DNA from: Flavobacteriales bacterium UBA6049
Lineage (GTDB): Bacteria > Bacteroidota > Bacteroidia > Flavobacteriales_G > Salibacteraceae
DNA: 26,432 nt
Assembly: GCA_002429085.1 (NCBI GenBank)
Contig: DIYR01000010.1
Coordinates: 1 to 26,432, forward strand
Direction: 5' to 3'
The translations under genes were made by a program, and so were the position numbers. Below, in pieces: positions 16,517 to 23,726 of this stretch (within the stretch, counting starts at the first letter, position 1; each line of letters starts with the position of its first letter). The notes under the pieces were generated by a model that saw nothing but the letters and a program-made list of their open reading frames with translations, searched no databases and was not told the DNA's origin.

Positions 16517-17992
16517 GTGGCACTCAAACAACTAGCAAGTCAAACCGCAGTATACGGACTGTCGAGCATGCTCGGTAGGTTTCTGAATTACTTGTTAGTT
16601 CCAATACACACAGGTGTTTTTGTTCCTTCAGAATATGGAGTAGTTTCTGATGTGTATGCCATGAGTGCATTTGTAGCTGTGCTGCTCACTTTGGGTATAG
16701 AAACAGCTTTTTTTAGATACGTCAATAAATCAGGTTCCCCCTCGCAACTAGTGATGGGGAATTCTTTTTTAATCCTGCTTGTCTCCGTTATTATTTTTTG
16801 GGGAATTTCCTTATTCGATACAGGTGCTTGTGCCAATTGGTTAGGTTATGCGAACAATCCAGAATACATCACTTGGATGGTTTTATCTCTTGGTTTTGAC
16901 GCACTTTCTTCCATCCCTATGGCAAAACTTCGGCAAGACAACAAACCCATACTTTTTGCTGGAATCAACTTTGCCAATATTGGAGTAAACATTGGTATCA
17001 ACTTACTTTTTGTTTGGTATGGAATGAATAACCTAGAGGCCAGCAACTGGTTCATGGATAATTTGTTTGATCCTAGTATTGGAGTTGGGTATGTATTCCT
17101 AGCAAACATGTTTGCTTCTGGAGCAAAGTTTTTATTACTCATCCCTACTATTTTACGAGCATCGTTTAGAGTAGATCGAGCTCTTATTCAACAATTACTT
17201 CTGTACGGGCTGCCTCTTATGATTGCAAGTTTTGCTGGTATCATTAACGAGACACTAGACAGGAGATTGATTCGCATTCTATTAGAGCCTAAAATAGGCG
17301 AAACTGAAGCGTTAGCTCAAGTTGGTATTTACAGTGCCTGTTACAAACTGTCCATCATTATTACCTTGTTTATTCAGGCTTTTCGGTACGCAGCTGAACC
17401 ATTTTTCTTCTCGAAAGAAAAAGAAAAAAACTCACCAACCACCTACGCTGGTGTTATGACTTGGTTCACCATAGCCGTAAGTGCCATGATGGTATTTGTA
17501 TTACTCTACCTTGATGTTCTCAAGCGATTCATCGACAATGAAGCATATTGGGAGGGATTACATATTGTTCCAATATTGCTAATCGCCAATATTTGTTTGG
17601 GTTGGAACTACAATTTGGCCATCTGGTACAAGTTGACCAATCAAACAAAATATGGGGCTTATCTAGCTGGAATTGGAGCAGTCATAACAATTAGTACCAA
17701 TTGGTTGTTAATACCTAAAATGGGATATACTGGAGCAGCTTGGGCAACATTGTTATCGTATAGTGGCATGACTATTATTTCTTACATCTGGGGACAGCGT
17801 AAAATGTATGTGCCTTATGATTTGAAAAAGTTGTTAGGTTACCCAGCTCTAGGGTTTGGTATTTACCTTGTATCAGTACAGATTCCTGTTGAAGGAATAA
17901 CGCATTGGATAGTTAATACTGGATTATTGGCAGTATATTTAATCGTTATAGCAACTCTGGAACGCAATCAATTAAAAGGACTCCTATCATGA
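16517..17992 (+). CDS. Polysaccharide/lipid-linked oligosaccharide flippase (MATE/MurJ-like fold)
   Basis: A 491-residue protein with about 14 hydrophobic segments across its whole length. It opens with LASQTAVYGLSSMLGRFLNYLLVPIHTGVF, which is typical of Wzx-type oligosaccharide exporters in the MOP superfamily. Such proteins move undecaprenyl-linked sugars across the inner membrane for surface polysaccharide or peptidoglycan assembly. The start is a GTG; no in-frame ATG lies between it and the previous stop, and the first residues align with the family N-terminus. Its stop overlaps the dut start (ATGA), so the two genes are coupled. No glycosyltransferase cluster is adjacent, which suggests a conserved housekeeping member and not part of a variable O-antigen locus. 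The substrate is unknown. Confidence 0.85.
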   Translation: MALKQLASQTAVYGLSSMLGRFLNYLLVPIHTGVFVPSEYGVVSDVYAMSAFVAVLLTLGIETAFFRYVNKSGSPSQLVMGNSFLILLVSVIIFWGISLFDTGACANWLGYANNPEYITWMVLSLGFDALSSIPMAKLRQDNKPILFAGINFANIGVNIGINLLFVWYGMNNLEASNWFMDNLFDPSIGVGYVFLANMFASGAKFLLLIPTILRASFRVDRALIQQLLLYGLPLMIASFAGIINETLDRRLIRILLEPKIGETEALAQVGIYSACYKLSIIITLFIQAFRYAAEPFFFSKEKEKNSPTTYAGVMTWFTIAVSAMMVFVLLYLDVLKRFIDNEAYWEGLHIVPILLIANICLGWNYNLAIWYKLTNQTKYGAYLAGIGAVITISTNWLLIPKMGYTGAAWATLLSYSGMTIISYIWGQRKMYVPYDLKKLLGYPALGFGIYLVSVQIPVEGITHWIVNTGLLAVYLIVIATLERNQLKGLLS

Positions 17993-18426
17993 AAAAAGTG
18001 AAAATTGTTAACAAGTCTAACCACCCTTTACCAACGTATGCCACAGAGCAAGCGGCCGGGTTAGACTTGAGAGCTAACTTAGACACGCCTATTGCCATAC
18101 GCCCAATGGATCGCAAATTAATTCCAACTGGATTATTCTTAGAATTGCCAGAAGGATTCGAAGCTCAAGTACGACCACGTTCTGGATTAGCATTAAAGCA
18201 CGGAATAACTGTATTAAACGCTCCAGGAACTATTGATGCTGACTATCGTGGTGAAATAGGTGTAATTTTGGTGAACCTTTCTAATCAAGGATTCGTAATA
18301 CAAGATGGTGAACGAATTGCTCAGCTTGTGGTTGCTAAATTCCACCAAGCAGAATGGGAAGAAGTAGAACATCTTTCAGATTCTGATAGAGGAGCTAGAG
18401 GGTTTGGTTCAACAGGTAAAAAATAA
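17989..18426 (+). CDS. dut: Deoxyuridine 5'-triphosphate nucleotidohydrolase (dUTPase)
   Basis: This 145-residue enzyme hydrolyses dUTP to dUMP and pyrophosphate, which keeps uracil out of DNA and supplies dUMP for dTMP synthesis. All five motifs of the homotrimeric family are present in order: AGLDLRA (1), RPRSGLALKHG (2), NAPGTIDADYRGEIGVIL (3, with the catalytic-site Asp), GERIAQLVV (4) and the C-terminal RGARGFGSTG (5) that closes over the site. Length is normal. Its ATG overlaps the flippase stop by four bases, and the next gene follows after 15 nt. Confidence 0.97.
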   Translation: MKKVKIVNKSNHPLPTYATEQAAGLDLRANLDTPIAIRPMDRKLIPTGLFLELPEGFEAQVRPRSGLALKHGITVLNAPGTIDADYRGEIGVILVNLSNQGFVIQDGERIAQLVVAKFHQAEWEEVEHLSDSDRGARGFGSTGKK

Positions 18427-18441
18427 GACAACACAATTACA

Positions 18442-19173
18442 ATGAGATTTACGAAATCATCTAACCCAGTTTTCAATTCTAAAACGTTTGAAGAGAACAG
18501 TTATAGCCATTCTTCAAGCGAAACAATGACAGTAACTGGAACAGTAAATAAAACTCTAATGATGGCGCTGCTCGTATTTGCAGCGGCTGCATACACATGG
18601 TCTAACCCTAGCATGATTTTAATAGGGATTGGTGCTATTGGTGGTTTGATTGCTGCTTTAGTAACTGCCTTTCGTCCTAAATCTGCTGCTATTTCAGCTC
18701 CTATCTATGCTGTATTGGAGGGGATGTTTCTTGGTGGAATTTCACACTTGTTTCAAGCGCAGTACGGACCTATCGTTTTCCAAGCAATTATGTCTACAAT
18801 AGGAGTATTGTTCGCCATGCTCTTCCTATACAGATCTGGAATCATTAAGGTAACCGAGAAGTTTAGAATGGGAATTTTTGCTGCAACAGCTGGCATAGGT
18901 TTAATGTACTTAGCGAACTTCGTTATGAGTTTTTTCGATGCATCTTTCTTAAGCTTAGCAAATACTAGCTTACTCATGATCGGAATTAACTTGGTAATTG
19001 TTGGTGTGGCAGCATTAAACCTTGTATTAGATTTCGACTTTATTGATAGAGCATCGGCTAACGGTGCTCCAAAATATATGGAGTGGTATGGTGCATTTGG
19101 TATCATGGTAACGTTGATTTGGTTGTATTTTGAGTTACTAAAGCTCTTTGCTAGACTAAGCTCAAGAGATTAA
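18442..19173 (+). CDS. Bax inhibitor-1/YccA family integral membrane protein
   Basis: A 243-residue protein with a soluble N-terminal stretch of about 30 residues, then seven hydrophobic segments. Its end, LDFDFIDRASANGAPKYMEWYGAFGIMVTLIWLYFELLKL, fits the Bax inhibitor-1/YccA/YetJ family, including the acidic residues linked to pH-dependent calcium leak in YetJ. In bacteria these proteins affect membrane ion balance or modulate membrane proteases; the role here is not shown by the sequence. It closes the run with flippase and dut and is followed directly by a strong terminator. Confidence 0.88.
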   Translation: MRFTKSSNPVFNSKTFEENSYSHSSSETMTVTGTVNKTLMMALLVFAAAAYTWSNPSMILIGIGAIGGLIAALVTAFRPKSAAISAPIYAVLEGMFLGGISHLFQAQYGPIVFQAIMSTIGVLFAMLFLYRSGIIKVTEKFRMGIFAATAGIGLMYLANFVMSFFDASFLSLANTSLLMIGINLVIVGVAALNLVLDFDFIDRASANGAPKYMEWYGAFGIMVTLIWLYFELLKLFARLSSRD

Positions 19174-19196
19174 GACTTCCTTCACATATAATTGTC

Positions 19197-19230
19197 AGAA
19201 AGGCACCTTTTAAAGGGTGCCTTTCTTTTT
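19197..19230 (+). terminator. Rho-independent terminator after the Bax-inhibitor-1 gene
   Basis: An 11-bp perfect stem (AGAAAGGCACC paired with GGTGCCTTTCT) closes a short AT-rich loop and is followed by a run of T. It lies 24 nt after the stop codon of the membrane protein. The T-run ends only 11 nt before the next ATG. Confidence 0.9.
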
Positions 19231-19241
19231 AGTTTCGTAGT

Positions 19242-20900
19242 ATGAAATTCAACTTCTTCATATCAATTTTTACAGCAGCATCCATCGCTGCATCTTGTTC
19301 TAGCTCTTCTACAGATGTGGAAAAAGCATTTTCACAAGAACCAAACTGGCAAGAGCTTTCAGCCAATTGGAATCAAGATGCTAAAGGCCGTAAAATCTTG
19401 ATAAAAGATGGCAAACTAGATACAATAGAGGTTGCCACTATTCAATGGCAAAAGGAGTTAGCCAACCTAACAGATTTAGGATGGAACACCATATCAAATG
19501 CTACAAACTATTCCATAGACTCCGCTACGCTTTCTCTTGCCAAAAGAACTCGGTATACATTTAAGGCAAATTCAGACAAACAACTAGTTCAACTAGCTGA
19601 ATTTATATACGGAAACAATAAACTTGTTGAAGCCACTTATGTGGTAAAAGAAGAAAATCCTGTGTATGATTTCGAGCGTATTATTCACATCGTTCCAAAC
19701 GAAAAAATTGAAGTACAAGTAAACCAAGAAGTAACACAATTAATGGACGAAGCTTTTTCTGTTACCACAGAAGCTCTTCCTGTAAAAACGCAATATGCGG
19801 GATATTTACATCGTGAAGACAGAGTGAAACTGCCAATTAGATTCTACACAAAAGATCAATCTTTTGTATTTGTAAATGGCGCTGAACAAATCGAAGTAAC
19901 CCCTACACAGCTAGGTGATAGTATCATTCTAAAAATGCCTGTTTTCCCTACAGAGTTCCACATAGCTCAGACTTCTAAAGGATTTGAAGGATTCTGGTAT
20001 AATAACGATGGAGGCGGTTACAAACTTCCATTTACAGCAGCACCTGCCGAAAAATCAACTATCAACTCGTCACCATTTGTTCCAGAGCTTAGTGGTGAAT
20101 GGAAAACAACCTTTATCAGACCAAACAAAACTTCTGATGCCCTAGCTATATTTGAGCAAAGTGCAACAGAGTTGTTCGGAACTTTTATGACCCAAAGTGG
20201 TGATTACCGCTCTTTACAAGGTTCTTGGGAAAGTGATAGTTTCTACTTAAGCACCTTCGATGGATCTCATGCCTATCTTTTTACAGGAACTCTTAAAGGA
20301 GAAAAAATAAGAGGTAACTGGTATTCTGGCAAATCATTCCACATTACTTGGGAAGCCAAAAAAGACACCAATTTTGAATTACCAAAAGCGGACACACTAA
20401 CCTATCTAAGAGATGGCTTCGAAACCATTAATTTCTCTTTCCCAGATGTAAATGGGAATTTGGTGAGCTTAACTGATGAACAGTTTAAAGGTAAACCTGT
20501 AATTGTTACCATTATGGGGTCTTGGTGTCCAAACTGTATGGATGAAGCTCGTTATTTCAATAAGATTTATCCAGAGTACCACAAAAGTGGCTTAGAAATA
20601 ATTGGACTAAGCTTTGAACGCACAGGCGAATTTGACAAAGATTTGCCAGCCATACAAAAAGCAATCAACGATTTAGAGATAGACTATACAGTGTTGCATG
20701 CGGGAAAAGCTGGAGGTAAAAATGCAGCCGCGGCTTTGCCAATGTTGAATCACGTAATCTCATTTCCAACTAGTATCTACATTAACCGTGAGGGAAAAGT
20801 AGTTAAGATTCATACAGGGTTTACTGGCCCAGGCACCGGAAATCGTTACGAAATGTTTGTAGATGAAAATGCACAGTTTTTAGATGAATTTGTGCGTTAA
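19242..20900 (+). CDS. TlpA/thioredoxin-fold lipoprotein with extra N-terminal domains
   Basis: This 552-residue protein begins with a lipoprotein signal (MKFNFFISIFTAASIAASC, lipid Cys at residue 19). Residues about 30-170 form a region I do not recognise. Residues about 180-375 are beta-rich and resemble the domain often placed before TlpA in Bacteroidota. The C-terminal redoxin domain (residues about 395-552) has the redox pair WCPNC (Cys429 and Cys432) and a cis-Pro motif, SFPTSIYI. It should act in the periplasm as a thiol-disulfide reductase or similar. The length, over 550 residues against about 150-200 for plain TlpA, shows that it is a fusion. Its start lies immediately behind a terminator, with no room for a normal promoter between them. 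Confidence 0.88.
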   Translation: MKFNFFISIFTAASIAASCSSSSTDVEKAFSQEPNWQELSANWNQDAKGRKILIKDGKLDTIEVATIQWQKELANLTDLGWNTISNATNYSIDSATLSLAKRTRYTFKANSDKQLVQLAEFIYGNNKLVEATYVVKEENPVYDFERIIHIVPNEKIEVQVNQEVTQLMDEAFSVTTEALPVKTQYAGYLHREDRVKLPIRFYTKDQSFVFVNGAEQIEVTPTQLGDSIILKMPVFPTEFHIAQTSKGFEGFWYNNDGGGYKLPFTAAPAEKSTINSSPFVPELSGEWKTTFIRPNKTSDALAIFEQSATELFGTFMTQSGDYRSLQGSWESDSFYLSTFDGSHAYLFTGTLKGEKIRGNWYSGKSFHITWEAKKDTNFELPKADTLTYLRDGFETINFSFPDVNGNLVSLTDEQFKGKPVIVTIMGSWCPNCMDEARYFNKIYPEYHKSGLEIIGLSFERTGEFDKDLPAIQKAINDLEIDYTVLHAGKAGGKNAAAALPMLNHVISFPTSIYINREGKVVKIHTGFTGPGTGNRYEMFVDENAQFLDEFVR

Positions 20901-21010
20901 TAAAATTGCAACTTGTTTCACAACAACATCAACAATCAACTTCATTTTTCACTATAAATTCGTTTACGGAGACTTAACATACTGAAGTAATCCTTTCTAT
21001 AGATTGCAGA

Positions 21011-21018
21011 TACTTTCG
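21011..21018 (+). promoter_or_regulatory. Candidate -7-like element before the SpoIIAA-like gene
   Basis: TACTTTCG lies 28 nt before the ATG at 21039 and is identical to the octamer before the kinase at 14210. It is one base off the TAnnTTTG consensus. The preceding 110 nt (20901-21010) are AT-rich and noncoding; I see no hairpin terminator for the lipoprotein gene in them. Confidence 0.4.
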
Positions 21019-21038
21019 CAGCCGCATGCGAACTATCT

Positions 21039-21479
21039 ATGGTTACAGTCATCAGTCAATCCACTAAGAAAACTCGCTATACTATTATTCCAGAGTATAA
21101 GCTTATTGTAGAGTCACTGCATGGTGTAGTTGATTTACGTATGCTTTGTGCTTTACGCAGGATAGAAATGCGCGATCCTGTCTTTCAAAAAGGCTTTGAC
21201 ATTATATCAGATGTCAGAAATGCTCATTTAAACTTATCTGCCTCAGATTTGTTCGAGTTTGCTGCTCATCAAGAAGCTATTAATTGGGGAAACACACCAA
21301 ACAAAACGGCAATTCTGGCCACAACCCCAAAACAAATAGCGTTGAGCTACATGCTTCTAAGAAAAAGTGGGAAAACAGAGTTTAACGGTGAAGTATTCTC
21401 TACAATTGAAGGCCTATCTGATTGGTTTGGTAATTTGAATATCGAAACCCTACAACGCGTCTTAAATTTTTTTGATTAA
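21039..21479 (+). CDS. Small SpoIIAA/STAS-like protein of unknown function
   Basis: A 146-residue soluble protein with no signal peptide or membrane segment. The pattern, a beta strand YKLIVESLHGVVDLRML, a helix, then FDIISDVRNAHLNLSASDLFEFAAHQ and a later strand KTAILATT, resembles the SpoIIAA-like/STAS fold proteins common in Bacteroidota, whose function is mostly unknown. Length suits a single domain. It lies 58 nt before the first of two TPR sensor kinases on the same strand. STAS domains often act as regulators by protein contact, so a link to the kinases is possible but unproven. The family call is tentative. Confidence 0.6.
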   Translation: MVTVISQSTKKTRYTIIPEYKLIVESLHGVVDLRMLCALRRIEMRDPVFQKGFDIISDVRNAHLNLSASDLFEFAAHQEAINWGNTPNKTAILATTPKQIALSYMLLRKSGKTEFNGEVFSTIEGLSDWFGNLNIETLQRVLNFFD

Positions 21480-21506
21480 CCCGTATTAACAGAGGTCAGT
21501 ATTTCA

Positions 21507-21514
21507 TACCTTTA
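21507..21514 (+). promoter_or_regulatory. Candidate -7-like element before the first TPR kinase
   Basis: TACCTTTA lies 31 nt before the ATG at 21538, at the spacing of the other boxes in this window, with one mismatch to TAnnTTTG at the last base. The support is weak. Confidence 0.25.
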
Positions 21515-21537
21515 AGATGAACACTGATTAAATTACT

Positions 21538-23643
21538 ATGCGTGCAACCTCTCTAAGCCTTGTAGTTCTGCTTTTCATTCTTCCAACAGCTATTTTTGGA
21601 TCCCTTAAAAACGATATTGAAACCTTAAAAAAATCATCTTCGCTATCACTTCACGCAATTGATTCCGTTCACAACGAAATACGCACAAGCAATACCAATA
21701 AAAAAGACTCTCTTTTAAATGAAAGCTATTACCTCTACGCAAAGTATTATTTCCTGAAAGAGCAACTAGATTCCACTACTTACTATCTTAAAAGTGGACG
21801 AAAATTTTTGGATTTAAAGAGCCATGCTACTCCAAAGTATTTTGAATTTCTTGGCACAACACTTTATTACCAACGAAAGGTCAGCGAAGCATTACCCTAT
21901 TATGATTCTACTATCTATTTTGCTCGTGAGCTACAAGACATTGAACTCTTAATCAAAATGCTGAATAGATCAGCTGTTCTCAACAGCGAGCTTGGTCAAA
22001 GAGAAAATGAAATTCAAAACCTTCGAGAGGCAAAAATTCTGGCAGATTCATTCTCATTAACACAAGAGCAAGCTATTTCCAGAGTCAACCTTGCAGTTGC
22101 ACTAAACGAATCTAAGTTTACAATCGCTGCTATTCATAATTTAAAAGAAGCCAAGCACTTCGTTGACTCTTTTGAAGATCCCGAGTTAAAGAATCAGTAC
22201 TTAACCTACATTTATAGCAACATTGGTGACTTTTATGGTGGAGTGAATCAACACGATTCTGCGATTTACTATGGCGTTTTAGCTTTAGAATTGGTGTCTG
22301 ATCAAGATACTCAGATGAGGTCTCACATATCTAACTCTCTAGGAATTAGTTACGCAGATTTGGAAGATTATGACAAAGCCAATGAGTATTTAGAATCTTC
22401 TTTTACGACAGCACTAGAATTAGGTCACCCAATAGCAATCTTAAGTTCTGGATCAGCATATTCTAACGTGCTCATTCACAAAGAAGAGTTTTTACGTGCC
22501 AAACAAGTCATTTTTCAAGCTTTAAATGCACAAAACGAAGTTGCATTTTACGATGGTTTAGTTGGGCTACATTACAATTTGGGTCGCGTTTATATGACTT
22601 TAGATATGAAGGATAGTGCCGAGTTTGCATTCACAAAAGCACTTGATTTTAAAGATAGCTCACGATCTCAATACTTAGACGAATCAATGGCTAGACTTAA
22701 AGTTGAATACGACCTTGATAAAAACGAATTAGAACGCAGCTGGCTGCAAGAACAGAATGAATTGAAAGACGGTGTTATTCAATCTAGCAGAATCATTGTT
22801 GCACTATCTATTATCACTTTAGTTTTATTCGGAGGATTATTAATTGTTATTAATCGAAATAGAAGATCCCTCAAGAAAAAACAATTAGAACTACAGCTTA
22901 AGAATGAAGCTCTTAGAGATTCTAATCAAAATAACCAACGCATTCTTTCACTCATTGCGCATGATGTTCGAGGCCCCTTAGCTTCTCTAGAAACGTTAAT
23001 TAAGTTTCATCAGAAAGAAGAGAACTATTCTGCATTTGAAACATTGACCATCGTCAAAGGATCTATCTCAACCTTAAATAGTTTGGTAAGTAGCTTATTA
23101 AATTGGGCTAGGAAAGAAAAGGGGTTATCTCAATTTGAACCTAGTTTAATTCCTCTACGAACAGAACTCTCTAAAATCAAAGAACTTTATACACATCAAC
23201 TAACATTTAAGCAAATTGAATTTGATTTATCTATTCCTCATCATGTTATGATTTATGCAGATGAAAACATGCTGCATACCGTATTAAGAAACATAGTAAC
23301 CAATGCCATCAAATTTACTTCTAAAGACGGTCAAATAACAGTTAGTCATAGCATTAAAGATAACTACGATGAAATCTGTATTGCAGATAATGGCATAGGT
23401 ATTTCTGAAGAAAATTTACGCTTGATGCGTGAAGGTCAAATAACTTCTCAAAAGGGAACCAATTCTGAATTAGGGACAGGCTTAGGCGTACTTTTGGTTC
23501 GCGATATGATGACAGCACATGGAGGAAAACTCACTATACACAGCAAATCTGGAGAGGGTAGCACTTTTTGCCTTCAATTTCCCAAATCAACAGAAGCTTT
23601 CAGTGGAAGCAAAGCTAAGATCGAAGCTACCACTAAAATTTAA
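21538..23643 (+). CDS. TPR-containing sensor histidine kinase (upstream paralog)
   Basis: A 701-residue kinase. A signal peptide (MRATSLSLVVLLFILPTAIFG) leads to a periplasmic region of about 390 residues built of TPR-like helical pairs, for example YSNIGDFYGGVNQHDSAIYYGVLALE. One membrane helix follows (residues about 418-440), then a coiled coil and the kinase core. The phospho-acceptor is His475 in LIAHDVRGPLASLE. HATPase motifs are NIVTNAIKFT (N), IADNGIGIS (G1) and GTGLGVLLVRDM (G2). There is no HAMP domain and no fused receiver. The periplasmic TPRs probably bind a partner protein or peptide. It is closely related along its whole length to the next gene. No response regulator or output gene is adjacent. 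Confidence 0.92.
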   Translation: MRATSLSLVVLLFILPTAIFGSLKNDIETLKKSSSLSLHAIDSVHNEIRTSNTNKKDSLLNESYYLYAKYYFLKEQLDSTTYYLKSGRKFLDLKSHATPKYFEFLGTTLYYQRKVSEALPYYDSTIYFARELQDIELLIKMLNRSAVLNSELGQRENEIQNLREAKILADSFSLTQEQAISRVNLAVALNESKFTIAAIHNLKEAKHFVDSFEDPELKNQYLTYIYSNIGDFYGGVNQHDSAIYYGVLALELVSDQDTQMRSHISNSLGISYADLEDYDKANEYLESSFTTALELGHPIAILSSGSAYSNVLIHKEEFLRAKQVIFQALNAQNEVAFYDGLVGLHYNLGRVYMTLDMKDSAEFAFTKALDFKDSSRSQYLDESMARLKVEYDLDKNELERSWLQEQNELKDGVIQSSRIIVALSIITLVLFGGLLIVINRNRRSLKKKQLELQLKNEALRDSNQNNQRILSLIAHDVRGPLASLETLIKFHQKEENYSAFETLTIVKGSISTLNSLVSSLLNWARKEKGLSQFEPSLIPLRTELSKIKELYTHQLTFKQIEFDLSIPHHVMIYADENMLHTVLRNIVTNAIKFTSKDGQITVSHSIKDNYDEICIADNGIGISEENLRLMREGQITSQKGTNSELGTGLGVLLVRDMMTAHGGKLTIHSKSGEGSTFCLQFPKSTEAFSGSKAKIEATTKI

Positions 23644-23693
23644 TTCAGAAATCTCACATTCTAACTACTTGAATTTCTACTTTTAACACTGAT

Positions 23694-23701
23694 TTTCTTT
23701 G
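23694..23701 (+). promoter_or_regulatory. Weak -7-like element before the second TPR kinase
   Basis: TTTCTTTG has one mismatch to TAnnTTTG. It lies 33 nt before the ATG at 23727 but only 15 nt before the GTG at 23709, so, if real, it favours the ATG start. Confidence 0.25.
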
Positions 23702-23726
23702 CCAACCAGTGAGATTATTGCGTAGC

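Noticed and set aside
13704..19106. Minus-strand frames inside the antiporter, kinase, enoyl-CoA hydratase, flippase and Bax-inhibitor genes
   Set aside because: They are antisense to genes with conserved motifs and have no family signature or promoter of their own.
16517..19173. The flippase region as part of a horizontally acquired O-antigen or capsule cluster
   Set aside because: No glycosyltransferases or sugar-nucleotide genes are adjacent. The gene overlaps the housekeeping dut gene, and base composition looks like that of its neighbours.
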